Source of the DNA: Halorhabdus amylolytica
Lineage (GTDB): Archaea; Halobacteriota; Halobacteria; Halobacteriales; Haloarculaceae
Length of the DNA stretch: 54,789 bases
Direction of reading: 5' to 3'
Assembly (NCBI RefSeq): GCF_004944975.1
Contig: NZ_SPQG01000016.1
Location: 1,010-55,798 of the forward strand
Part shown: piece after piece, positions 17,974-26,468 of the stretch
Layout of the letters: every line of letters starts with the position of its first letter
Position numbering within the stretch: position 1 is the first letter of the stretch
Program-made: the position numbers and the translations under genes
The notes under the pieces: model-generated
Seen by the model: only the letters and a program-made list of their open reading frames with translations
What the model was told of the DNA's origin: nothing
Database searches by the model: none

Positions 17974-19131
17974 TCAGAGGTCGTCAGGGTGGGACGGCAC
18001 CGTCACGTCGCCATCGATGACAGTCTGACTCTGGGACTGGATCTCGTCTTTGATCTCCTGAGGGATCTGGTCGCCGATCTCAGTTCCGTACAACAGCGCG
18101 ACGCCATCGTCGTCGAGGCCAAGCGTGATCGTCTCGCCGCCCTTGAACTCGCCGTTGATCGCGTTCCCAACCGAGGTGAGGACTGCCTCGTTGACCTGTT
18201 TGACCATACTGCCGAGGATCGCCCCGTTGTATTCCGGCAGCGTCTCGGACTGACGGGCGTCGACACCGATTCCGAACACGCCCCGCTCGTAGGCGGCCTG
18301 GAGGACGCCGACACCGGTCCCACCTGCGGCGTGGTAGAGGACGTCCGCGCCGTCGTCGATCATCGAGTTGGCGATCGACTGGCCCGAACTCGGTTCGCTC
18401 CATGAGCCGGAGTACGCCACGTTGATGTCGACGTTTTCGTTGACTCGCTGTGCGCCAAAGCGGTAACCGGCCTCGAACTTCTTGATCAGGCCCGTCTCTT
18501 TCCCGCCGACGAATCCGATCGTGTTCGAGTCGGTGTTCGTCTGACTCGGACCGGCGGAGAACTCTCGGCTCGTCAACATCCCGGCGAGAATGCCTGCCTG
18601 GAAGGACCCTTCGTGTTCGTTGAAGACGTAACTCGCGACGTTGTCGAGGTCCGCCGTCGAGTCGATGAACGTGAACTTCGTGTCCGGGAAGTCCGGCGCG
18701 ACTTCCTGGAGGGCGCTCTTCTGGGAGAACCCGATCGCGAAGATCTGGTCGTACTCCGGATTCGACGAGGTTGCGAACTGTCGCTGGAACGTACTGAACT
18801 CGCTCGGGGACTCCGGTTCGGCGTTCTGGAATTCAACGTTGTACTGCTCTGCGGCCGCCTTGATGCCCCTGTTGGCCATGTCGTTGAACGAGTTGTCGCC
18901 GAGGCCACCCGTCGAGTACACCATCCCGACCTGATGGGGGTCGCCGCTCCCGCCTCCACTGGTCGATTCGGTCGTGTCGCCGCCGTCCTCGTTCGAAGGC
19001 TCGCTCGACTCGCCGTCTTCGTTCGCGGGCTCGGTCGTGTCGCCGCCACCCGAACAGCCAGCCAGCGAGACGCCGAGTCCACTGACAGCGATACCCTTGA
19101 TGACTGATCGCCGATCGTAATTTCGAGGCAT
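17974..19131 (-). CDS. BMP-family nucleoside-binding lipoprotein (Tat signal)
   Basis: The 385-residue solute receptor of the nucleoside importer. It begins MPRNYDRRSVIKG, a twin-arginine motif, and the lipobox LAGC puts the lipidated Cys at 26, followed by an acidic Gly/Ser/Glu linker. The mature part has the BMP/PnrA signature GMVYSTGGLGDNSFNDMA, and then an IGFSQKSAL and GGKETGLIKKFEAGY framework. Family members bind purine or pyrimidine nucleosides. An open frame extends 65 codons upstream but lacks a signal peptide, so 19131 is the start. A TATA-like AT-rich box precedes it. Confidence 0.92.
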   Translation of the reverse strand: MPRNYDRRSVIKGIAVSGLGVSLAGCSGGGDTTEPANEDGESSEPSNEDGGDTTESTSGGGSGDPHQVGMVYSTGGLGDNSFNDMANRGIKAAAEQYNVEFQNAEPESPSEFSTFQRQFATSSNPEYDQIFAIGFSQKSALQEVAPDFPDTKFTFIDSTADLDNVASYVFNEHEGSFQAGILAGMLTSREFSAGPSQTNTDSNTIGFVGGKETGLIKKFEAGYRFGAQRVNENVDINVAYSGSWSEPSSGQSIANSMIDDGADVLYHAAGGTGVGVLQAAYERGVFGIGVDARQSETLPEYNGAILGSMVKQVNEAVLTSVGNAINGEFKGGETITLGLDDDGVALLYGTEIGDQIPQEIKDEIQSQSQTVIDGDVTVPSHPDDL

Positions 19132-19477
19132 TACATCCGTTGTGTGGGTCGAATAGTGATAATAGTTATGTTGCTTTCCGCCTTTTAATATAGCACATTG
19201 GTTTAAAGGGGCACCGGACAACCCCTCGTCACCACGATCCTGCGCTCTATGGACACTCCCGGTAGATGGGCAGAACAGGGCCACACAACGGTTCCGGCCG
19301 AGAGCCGAGACGCCGAAGACATCCACGACCTGACGAACGCGCCCTCGTCACGCGCGCTTTCCGGGTATAGCGCACTCTTCTAGCCACGATCGGCTATCCA
19401 TCTCGCGTCGGCCCGGGGTGGGTAGCCGTCACGATGGCGAATATTATATAAAAGTCCAGCTTAAAAAGGCGGATAGG
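19132..19477. promoter_or_regulatory. Intergenic control region between nucleoside importer and uridine phosphorylase
   Basis: No gene seen in these 346 bp. The plus-strand TATA element ATATTATATAAAAG (19441-19454) lies about 25-37 nt before the phosphorylase ATG at 19478. Near the importer start, TTAAAAGGCGGA occurs on the minus strand at 19177-19188. A close match, TTAAAAAGGCGGA, occurs on the plus strand at 19461-19473. A shared element for both units is possible. Confidence 0.5.
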
Positions 19478-20296
19478 ATGCCCGGAGACAGTGAGGACCC
19501 AAACGAAGACGAACAGTATCATCTCGCCGTCACGCCCGAGGATGTCGCCGAGACCGTGTTGCTCCCTGGCAACCCGGAACGGATCGAAAAGATCGTCCGG
19601 TTCTGGGACGGCTACGAGGAGAAAGCTCACCACCGTGAGTATCGGACGGTGACCGGGGACTACGACGGGACTCCCATCTCGGTAACGTCGACGGGGATCG
19701 GCTCGCCCGGCGCGGCCATCGCGGTCGAGGAACTCGCTCGCGTGGGTGTGGACACGTTCATCCGGGTCGGCTCGTGTGGCTCGATCCGCGAGGAAGTCTC
19801 AGTCGGCGATCTGGTCATCACGACCGGCGCGGTCCGACAGGAGGGGACGAGCGACGAGTACGTCCGGGAAGACTACCCCGCGACCGCAGACCACGAGGTC
19901 GTCTCCGCGCTCGCGGCCGCGGCCGAACGCCTCGACTACGACTACCATCTCGGGACGACGCTGAGTGCGGACAGCTTCTACTCAGGCCAGGGTCGTCCGG
20001 GTTTCGAGGGCTTCGAAGCGCCCTGGAGCGAAGGGTTGGTCGAGGATCTCCAGGAGGTCAACGTCACCAACATCGAGATGGAGGCCAGCGCAATCCTGAC
20101 GATTGCGAACGTCTACGGCCTGCGCGCGGGTGCGGTCTGTGCTGTCTACGCAAACCGCGTCACCGGCGAGTTCCGGACCGAGAGCGACCAGCGCGCTTCC
20201 GAGGTCGCCTCTCTCGCCACGAAGCTCCTCGCGCGCATGGACCAGGTGAAGGCCGAGGCCGGCGTCGATCACTGGCACCCCGGCCTGGAGCTTTAG
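19478..20296 (+). CDS. udp: Uridine phosphorylase
   Basis: Cleaves uridine with phosphate to uracil and ribose 1-phosphate. The 272-residue protein has LLPGNPERI, STGIGSPGAAIAVEEL, RVGSCGSI and IEMEASAIL. It also keeps the uracil-reading residues of the family: Gln171 and Arg173 in FYSGQGRPGF, and the ANRVTGEF segment near 225. This contrasts with the paralogue at 10649. The ATG at 19478 is favoured by the TATA box placed for a leaderless message; an upstream in-frame ATG at 19418 lies before that box. The next gene follows after 25 bp, so the two probably form an operon. Confidence 0.92.
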   Translation: MPGDSEDPNEDEQYHLAVTPEDVAETVLLPGNPERIEKIVRFWDGYEEKAHHREYRTVTGDYDGTPISVTSTGIGSPGAAIAVEELARVGVDTFIRVGSCGSIREEVSVGDLVITTGAVRQEGTSDEYVREDYPATADHEVVSALAAAAERLDYDYHLGTTLSADSFYSGQGRPGFEGFEAPWSEGLVEDLQEVNVTNIEMEASAILTIANVYGLRAGAVCAVYANRVTGEFRTESDQRASEVASLATKLLARMDQVKAEAGVDHWHPGLEL

Positions 20297-20321
20297 ACTA
20301 TTCAGCCACAAAGGGCAACGC

Positions 20322-21683
20322 ATGAATATGGATCTATTCGGAACGACAGGGATCAGAGGTCCGGTCGCGACGAAGGTGACCCCCGAACTCGCGCTGTCGG
20401 TCGGCCGGGCGGCCGGCGAGTACGGCGAGGAGTTCGTGATCGCCAGGGACGGACGACGAACAGGGCTGGCGATCGCCGCTGCCCTCGAAGCCGGGCTCGA
20501 AAGCGCCGGTGCCGACGTGGTGCGGATCGGCATGGCGCCGACGCCGGCCCTGTCGTTCGCCTCCTATGGACGCCACGGCGTGATGATCACGGCCAGTCAC
20601 AACCCTTCGCCGGACAACGGGATCAAGTTCTTCGTCGACGGCGTCGAGTACACCACGGCGGACGAGAACCGCATCGAGGAGCGGATCGACGCCGATCCCG
20701 GGCCCGCCCCCTGGGACGAGTGGGGCCGACGGACCCGTGAGGAACCACTGGCAGCCTATCGGGACGCGGTCGTCGAGTACGCACGGGCCCACGGCACGTC
20801 CCTCGATGGGATGACGATCGCCGTCGACGCCGGCAACGGCGTTGCCGCGCTCGGGACCCCCTCAGTTCTCCGTCGACTCGGCGCGACGGTCCACACGCTG
20901 CACGCCAATGTCGACGGGCACTTCCCTGGACGACCGAGCAAGCCATCGCCGGAGAACATTACGGACCTGACCCAGTACGTCCGCGAGCGCGAGGTAGTCG
21001 ATCTGGGGATCGCCCACGACGGCGATGGTGATCGGATCGTCGTCGTCGACAGCGACGGGTCGATCGTCCACGAGGACACGATTCTCGCCGTCCTCTCGTC
21101 GTACTTCGTCGAACAGTCCGACGCCGACGATTCGGTCGTGATGACGACGCCGAACGTCTCGGGCCGCGTCGACGAAGCAGTCCGGGCTGCGGGCGGACGC
21201 GTCGAACGCACCGCGCTGGGATTGCTCCACGAGGGGATCGCCGAGGTCGAGGCCAAGAGTGAAGAGACGGCTGTCGCCTTCGCGGGCGAGCCCTGGAAGT
21301 GCATCCATCCCGAACTGGGGATCTGGACCGACGGCATCGCGACCGCGGCCGTCCTGTCCCGGCTGATCGCCGCCGAGGGACTGGACGCCTTGCTCGACCC
21401 GATCACCGAACGGCCGCTGGAGAAAAAGCCGGTCGACTGTCCCGAGGAGGCCAAAGCCGACGCGATGGAACGCCTGTCGACCACTCTTCCCGAGCAGTTC
21501 CCGGACGGGAACGTCTCACTCGAATACGGCGTCCGGATCGAACTCCCGGACGCGTCGTGGTTCCTCGTCAGGCCTAGCGGGACTGAGCCCTACATCCGCG
21601 TCTACGCCGAGAGTGACGACGCGAAGGCACTGCTCGAAGAAGTCCGAGAGACCGTCAAAGAAGCCGTCGAGGCCGCGACCTGA
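20322..21683 (+). CDS. Alpha-phosphohexomutase family enzyme, probable phosphopentomutase
   Basis: A 453-residue four-domain PMM/PGM-type mutase. It has the active-site phosphoserine loop TASHNPSPDNG (S92), the metal loop DGDGDR, the sugar-binding FAGEPWK in place of the usual GEXSG loop, and the phosphate-binding RPSGTEPYIRVY near the end. All catalytic parts look intact. Its position right behind uridine phosphorylase suggests it turns (deoxy)ribose 1-phosphate into the 5-phosphate, feeding DeoC and RpiA. Archaeal phosphopentomutases of this superfamily are known. Phosphoglucosamine or phosphomannose mutase activity remains possible. Confidence 0.85.
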   Translation: MNMDLFGTTGIRGPVATKVTPELALSVGRAAGEYGEEFVIARDGRRTGLAIAAALEAGLESAGADVVRIGMAPTPALSFASYGRHGVMITASHNPSPDNGIKFFVDGVEYTTADENRIEERIDADPGPAPWDEWGRRTREEPLAAYRDAVVEYARAHGTSLDGMTIAVDAGNGVAALGTPSVLRRLGATVHTLHANVDGHFPGRPSKPSPENITDLTQYVREREVVDLGIAHDGDGDRIVVVDSDGSIVHEDTILAVLSSYFVEQSDADDSVVMTTPNVSGRVDEAVRAAGGRVERTALGLLHEGIAEVEAKSEETAVAFAGEPWKCIHPELGIWTDGIATAAVLSRLIAAEGLDALLDPITERPLEKKPVDCPEEAKADAMERLSTTLPEQFPDGNVSLEYGVRIELPDASWFLVRPSGTEPYIRVYAESDDAKALLEEVRETVKEAVEAAT

Positions 21684-21704
21684 CTGTTCACGTGTTTCTC
21701 CGCG

Positions 21705-22133
21705 TCACCTGATGACCGTGACCGGAACGGGCGAACGCCGGACGACCGTCTCGGCGACGCTACCCAGCAGGATCCGGGAGACGCCCGAACGACCGTGACT
21801 CCCCATGACGATCTGGTCGATGTCGTTCTCCTCGGCGTGTTCGACGATTACGTGGGTGGGTTTGCCCACTTCGATGACGCCCTCGACGTCGATTCCACGC
21901 TCGCGAGCGTCGGCCTCTATCTCGTCGAAGCGCTCCTGGGCCTGTTCTTTCTGGCGTTCGTACCACTCCTCGGAAAACGTCGGGATCGACGCCTGGACGC
22001 TGTAACCAGCGTCTGCGGGGTTGATGACGTGCAACAGCGTCAGGTTGGCCTCGGGAAACTCGTCCATCGCGAACTCGCAGGCTTCCATCGCCTGTTCGCT
22101 ACCGTCGATCGGGACCAGAATATGCTTGCCCAT
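21705..22133 (-). CDS. Universal stress protein A family
   Basis: A 142-residue UspA-fold protein starting MGKHILVPIDGSEQA. The nucleotide-binding signature GSHGRSGVSRILLGSVAE is complete (G-2x-G-9x-G[ST] pattern), so it probably binds ATP. The ATG at 22133 begins the fold; the open frame further upstream is not family-like. It converges on the phosphopentomutase-like gene with about 20 bp between stops. The cellular role is not evident from context. Confidence 0.9.
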   Translation of the reverse strand: MGKHILVPIDGSEQAMEACEFAMDEFPEANLTLLHVINPADAGYSVQASIPTFSEEWYERQKEQAQERFDEIEADARERGIDVEGVIEVGKPTHVIVEHAEENDIDQIVMGSHGRSGVSRILLGSVAETVVRRSPVPVTVIR

Positions 22134-22210
22134 ACGTGGGGGTTCGTCGCCCGGTCCCATCAACGTTCGGTGCCGGCGAGGATCACACCCCGAACTGCGT
22201 CGTCGTCCGT

Positions 22211-24040
22211 TCAGTCCCGTCCGTGTCGGGTCACGCACTCCGACAATCCGATCAACTCGACCGGTTCAGAGTTGTCCGGCGAGTAGACGACCATCTGGCC
22301 CTGCTCCATGTAGGGGACTTTCGCCTCCAGGTGCGTCGGGATGTTGACCGCCGAGATGGCGTCCTCGTCGCCGAGGTTGAGGACGACGGTGGTGTTGATC
22401 TGCTTGAAGACGGGATCGGCGATGTCCTGGGGGTCCTGGGTGATGAGAAAGAGACCCAGGCGTTCCTTGCGGCCCTGTTTGGCGGCGTCGGTGAACTTCC
22501 CGATGACCTTCCGGGCCTGGACGCTGTCGGCATCGGTCAGGAAGTTGTGGGCCTCGTCCATCCCGACGATCAGCGGCGTCTCCTCGATACGCTCGTAGGT
22601 CGGGTCGTTCGAGAGTTTCTCGTCGACAAGCAGCGATGCCAGCGCGAGTACGACTGTCTCGGTCGCCCGTGCGTCGTTGATGTGGTAGGTCGGAACGACT
22701 GTCAGCCCGCCGGGACGCACGAACTCGGCGACGAGATCGGTGATCGGGCGGGCATCCTGGTCGAATATATTCCCGAACCCACGCGCCCGTCGGCGGACTG
22801 CGTCGTATGTCGCCTCGTGGACTCGACCGGTCTCGTCGAGTTCCTCCTTCAGCGCGGGATCGTCTAAGAACGACGTGAACTGGTCGTAGGTACCCTCCCG
22901 GCCGTACTGCTCGCGGAACATGGGCAACAGAACGTTCACCAGGGCGCCGTACTGGTTGTCGTTGAGGCCACTGCCGGCGATCAGCCAGGGATTGTCGTAG
23001 ACCAGCGAGAACGGGATGGTGAAGGCGACCTGTTCGGCGCGGTGGTGTTCGGCGGAGTAGGTCGCCCCACCGACCTCCGGGACGAACGCCACGGTGTCCT
23101 CGTGACCGCCGCAGGCGACTCCCTGACGCTCACAGCGACGCCGGAATTCGTCGGACAATTCGCCGTCGTCGTGCATCTGGGCGTACTCGTCCTGGGGATC
23201 GAACTGGACCACTGCGGGCCGGATCGTCCGGTCACTTCCCGTCTCGACGGGGTAGGACCTGTCTTCGCTGAGGAACTGCCGGAGGACGTTCTTCGCGAAG
23301 TGGGTCTTTCCGGAGCCCGTGCCACCGGCGACGAGTGTATGGCGGAAGACCAGCGGGTCGCCGGCGTCGTAGGCGTCCTTCAGCCGGTAGTCGATCGTCG
23401 GCGGCTGGGCGGCCGTCTCGACCTTCTGGCCGCCGACCGAGAGATGGCCCAGGAATACCCCGTCTTCCGGGATCTTGAGGCCGGTCTTGATCGCGGATCG
23501 TTCCTCGGCGTGGCTGACGACCGTCTCGGGTTTGGGGACGCGGTCTGTCATCCGCCGCTGGAGGTCGCCGTCCTGTTCGTATAGAATCGCCACCGGCTCC
23601 AGGGTCGCGATGAACTTGAAATCCTGTTCGTCGATGCCGCTTGAACGCATCGCCCGGCGGGCGTGGATCTCGGTCGCGTCGTCGGCCCGGAACTCACGGG
23701 CGTACTCCAGGGCAGTGATCCGACAGAACAGCCGCTCGTCGGTCGCGCTGTCGGGATAGGGCGCGAGCAGATAGGTCCCGATGCGAACGTCAGCGCGATT
23801 ACCGACGGTGACGTACGCGCGCAAGCGAGTTTCCTCGCCGTCCTCGCTGATCGTGAGTCCCTGGGCCGCAGAGAGGACGCCGATGCCCCGCTCCTCGCCC
23901 GCCGTCGTGACCGAGACGGACTCGAAGTCGTCATCGTCGTCGGTCTCAGCCGGCGCCGACGACCCGTCGCCGCCATCCGTCTCGCCCGTCGCCGGATCGC
24001 GATCGCCGTCGAATTCGGTGAAATCCCCGAGGTCGGACAT
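22211..24040 (-). CDS. HerA-like ATP-binding protein
   Basis: A 609-residue DNA-translocase-like ATPase of the HerA/FtsK superfamily. After an acidic N-terminus (1-40) there is a HAS-barrel-like region, then Walker A GGTGSGKT at 239-246 (VAGGTGSGKTHFAKNVL), a long insertion, and a Walker B region TPLIVGMDEAHNFL. A downstream arginine-rich segment, DAAKQGRKERLGLFLITQDP, is typical of HerA-like ATPases. Classic HerA works with NurA nuclease in DNA end processing, but no NurA is nearby; a divergent EEP-family hydrolase is. The start at 24040 begins MSDLGDFTEFDG. Confidence 0.85.
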   Translation of the reverse strand: MSDLGDFTEFDGDRDPATGETDGGDGSSAPAETDDDDDFESVSVTTAGEERGIGVLSAAQGLTISEDGEETRLRAYVTVGNRADVRIGTYLLAPYPDSATDERLFCRITALEYAREFRADDATEIHARRAMRSSGIDEQDFKFIATLEPVAILYEQDGDLQRRMTDRVPKPETVVSHAEERSAIKTGLKIPEDGVFLGHLSVGGQKVETAAQPPTIDYRLKDAYDAGDPLVFRHTLVAGGTGSGKTHFAKNVLRQFLSEDRSYPVETGSDRTIRPAVVQFDPQDEYAQMHDDGELSDEFRRRCERQGVACGGHEDTVAFVPEVGGATYSAEHHRAEQVAFTIPFSLVYDNPWLIAGSGLNDNQYGALVNVLLPMFREQYGREGTYDQFTSFLDDPALKEELDETGRVHEATYDAVRRRARGFGNIFDQDARPITDLVAEFVRPGGLTVVPTYHINDARATETVVLALASLLVDEKLSNDPTYERIEETPLIVGMDEAHNFLTDADSVQARKVIGKFTDAAKQGRKERLGLFLITQDPQDIADPVFKQINTTVVLNLGDEDAISAVNIPTHLEAKVPYMEQGQMVVYSPDNSEPVELIGLSECVTRHGRD

Positions 24041-24150
24041 ACTACTGCAGTGTGGGCCGACGGACAAACCCGTTTCCCCGCACGTTCCGACCCCCTCCTT
24101 TACTTCCGGAGGCACAAACGTCCTTACCCGGCCGCTCGAAGGCCAGTCAC

Positions 24151-24981
24151 ATGCCACCGTGGCTTCGCGCCATGACCTACAACGTCCGATACGACACTCC
24201 CGACGACGGTGCACACGCCTGGGAGCATCGCCGCGAGGCTGTCGCGAGTACGATCCGGTTCCACCGACCGGACGTGATCGGACTGCAGGAACCGCTCGAT
24301 CACCAGTTGGCCGACCTCGCCGAGCGCCTATCCGACTTCGAGTGGGTCGGCTCGGGCCGCGTCGACGGCGACAGCAAGGGGGAGTACGCGCCGATCGGGT
24401 ACCGGCGTGACCGCCTCGACAGCGTGGCGTCGGGGACGTTCTGGCTCTCTGAGACCCCCGAAGAGCCGGGAAGTATCGGCTGGGACGCCAGTCATCCGCG
24501 GATCGTCACCTGGGCACGACTCCGCGACCGCTCGACCGGCGCGCGGTACCTCCAGGCCAACACGCACTTCTCCCACGACGGGCCACGTGCCCGCCGGGAG
24601 AGCGCCAGGCTGGTACTGGATCGGCTCGAAACGCTCGCCGACGGGGATCCGATCGTCCTCACCGGAGACTTCAACGCCGTCGCGGGCGATCCAGTCTTCG
24701 ACGACCTGGTCGGGGCCGGGGAGCGGGGATCGCCGCTATACAGTGCGCCGGAGCGGTCGCCCGACTCGTCCCACGGACCGTCGACATCCCGGACTGACTT
24801 CGAGGATCTCATCCCCGACCGCAAGATCGATCACGTCTTCGTGACCGGGGACGTGACCGTCGGTCAGCACGGGGTCTGCTGTGATTGCTACGACGACGGC
24901 CGCTATCCTTCCGATCACCTGCCGGTACTGGCCGAACTCGATCTCTCCGGGGAAACCGAACTCGGCCGTTCCGGGGACTGA
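24151..24981 (+). CDS. Endonuclease/exonuclease/phosphatase family protein
   Basis: A 276-residue metal-dependent hydrolase of the DNase I-like (EEP) superfamily. Diagnostic segments appear in order: MTYNVRYDTP (Asn metal contact), IGLQEPLDHQ (Glu ligand), ANTHFSHDG, VLTGDFNAVAGDPVF (Asp and Asn), IDHVFVTGDV and YPSDHLPVLAEL (catalytic Asp-His). No signal peptide is seen. Substrates in the family range from DNA to phosphoesters, so the exact reaction is open. It is divergent from the HerA-like gene across 110 bp, and a DNA role is possible but unproven. Confidence 0.9.
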   Translation: MPPWLRAMTYNVRYDTPDDGAHAWEHRREAVASTIRFHRPDVIGLQEPLDHQLADLAERLSDFEWVGSGRVDGDSKGEYAPIGYRRDRLDSVASGTFWLSETPEEPGSIGWDASHPRIVTWARLRDRSTGARYLQANTHFSHDGPRARRESARLVLDRLETLADGDPIVLTGDFNAVAGDPVFDDLVGAGERGSPLYSAPERSPDSSHGPSTSRTDFEDLIPDRKIDHVFVTGDVTVGQHGVCCDCYDDGRYPSDHLPVLAELDLSGETELGRSGD

Positions 24982-25030
24982 AACCGCGCGGGACGGCCCG
25001 CTTTTGTCCGTGGAGGTCTTCCTTCTCACC

Positions 25031-25396
25031 ATGTTGCTCATCCGCGGTCGAGCAGGCGGCACGGAACTGACCGGGACGCTGTACGAACCCGGCGAAGCGG
25101 CGCCGAACTACGAGGGGGCGCCGGACGTCGAGGCGCCGTACGTCTGGGTCTGTGACGCTTTCTATGCGGTCGAGAGCGGCGGCACCGTCCAGCGTATCGA
25201 CGGCCGGGATGTCAACGTCGCTTTCGAAACGCCCGCTCCCCGTGGTTTCACGGATCGGGACAGTGCGATCGAGGCGGCCGAGGAACACCTCCAGACGCAG
25301 TTCGGTCGGGTCGGCGTGTCCGCGTCGGCGGTCGAGATCGAACGTGAGGCGATCGAGGGCGACTCTCGGAACGACGACGAGGGGGGTGAAGCCTGA
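25031..25396 (+). CDS. Haloarchaeal conserved protein (DUF7113-like)
   Basis: A 121-residue soluble acidic protein starting MLLIRGRAGGTELTGTLYE. It has a central segment PYVWVCDAFYAVESGG and an acidic tail. I recall this as a conserved haloarchaeal protein of unknown function (DUF7113). The ATG at 25031 starts the conserved block; the frame extends upstream through unrelated sequence. It follows the EEP hydrolase gene by about 50 bp in the same direction and may share its transcript. Confidence 0.75.
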   Translation: MLLIRGRAGGTELTGTLYEPGEAAPNYEGAPDVEAPYVWVCDAFYAVESGGTVQRIDGRDVNVAFETPAPRGFTDRDSAIEAAEEHLQTQFGRVGVSASAVEIEREAIEGDSRNDDEGGEA

Positions 25397-25402
25397 CAGG
25401 AT

Positions 25403-25492
25403 GACTGTCCGACAATGTGGGATCGATCCGCTGACTCACGGCCCCGTTACGTACGGCTTAACGTGACCGTCTGACAGTGTGGGATCGATCCG
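25403..25492. repeat. Two 28-bp direct repeats between convergent genes
   Basis: Copies at 25403-25430 and 25465-25492 agree at 25 of 28 positions and share the end GTGGGATCGATCCG, which contains the perfect palindrome GGATCGATCC. They lie between the ends of the DUF7113-like gene and the patatin gene. Confidence 0.75.
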
Positions 25493-25502
25493 GAACGCTC
25501 CA

Positions 25503-26468
25503 TCATCGCTCCGCGAGAAAGTCCGCACACTGCTCGCGGCCGAGATCCAACAACTCCGCGATGAACTCGGGGTCGCGATCGAGTTTCGTCGAGCAGTGGT
25601 AGTTCGTCCCCATTTCGATCCGATGGATCTCCGTCTGTGCGAACTCCTCGACCGGGAGTTTTCCGTCTTCGACCCACTCGTTGATCTGCTCGACGAACCC
25701 TAGCTCCTGGTTCAGCGAGATGTTGCCCGACAGTTCGTTGCGCCGGTCGGCGATCGCCTCTAAGCTCGTCGGTTCGCCCTCGAACTCCTGTGGATTGATC
25801 TGGATGATCCAGAGTTCGTCGGGTTTGCGTTCCGGTGGCTGGTGCATCAAATCGTGGACAGGCGGGTTCTGGGAGAACAGGCCATCCCAGTGATAATGGC
25901 CGTTAATCTCGACGGCTTCGAAGACGTTGGGGACTGCGGCGGACGCGAGAATGGCCTCGACGGTAACCGCCTCGTCGACGAACGTTTCGAAAACGCCGGC
26001 GTTGACGTTGACCGTCCCGACAACGAGCTCCGGGTTGTTCAGCCGGCAGTAATCCGGGATCGCCTCGAAGTCGATGTGGGTTTCTAGGACGTCTCGGATG
26101 CGCTCTTTGCCGATCTCCGTGCCCGGTACCTGATAAGGGCTGATCTGTGGGAGCGGCCAGCCCTTCGATCCGAGTTTGTTGATGCTCGTCAGCCAGGAGT
26201 TGAGCATGCGATCGTCGTAGTCGTTGGCGGCAAGGTCGTCCCAGATGGCGGTGACGAGGTCACCCGCCCGTTCCGGCCCATCGGTCACGAGTCCGTACCA
26301 GGCAGCGAGAGCGTTGAACGCCCCGCCGGAGGCCCCGCTGATCCCGACGAGTTCGAACTCTCTCTCCCAGTCGCACTCGCGGAGCATCTCCTCTAAGACG
26401 CCCGCCGTAAACGCCGTGTGGCTGCCGCCGCCTTGACAGGCGATAGCCACGTTGGTTTGCTTACTCAT
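25503..26468 (-). CDS. Patatin-like phospholipase
   Basis: A 321-residue cytoplasmic serine hydrolase of the patatin family. The oxyanion-hole loop QGGGSHTAFTAGVLEEM is near the N-terminus, the nucleophile elbow is GISGASGG (GxSxG, about 43-49), and the second dyad residue is in HWDGLFSQNP (DG motif). Family enzymes release fatty acyl groups from lipids. Haloarchaeal membranes are ether-linked, so the natural substrate is likely something else, such as storage or foreign esters (inference). No signal peptide or membrane helix is visible. Confidence 0.92.
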   Translation of the reverse strand: MSKQTNVAIACQGGGSHTAFTAGVLEEMLRECDWEREFELVGISGASGGAFNALAAWYGLVTDGPERAGDLVTAIWDDLAANDYDDRMLNSWLTSINKLGSKGWPLPQISPYQVPGTEIGKERIRDVLETHIDFEAIPDYCRLNNPELVVGTVNVNAGVFETFVDEAVTVEAILASAAVPNVFEAVEINGHYHWDGLFSQNPPVHDLMHQPPERKPDELWIIQINPQEFEGEPTSLEAIADRRNELSGNISLNQELGFVEQINEWVEDGKLPVEEFAQTEIHRIEMGTNYHCSTKLDRDPEFIAELLDLGREQCADFLAER

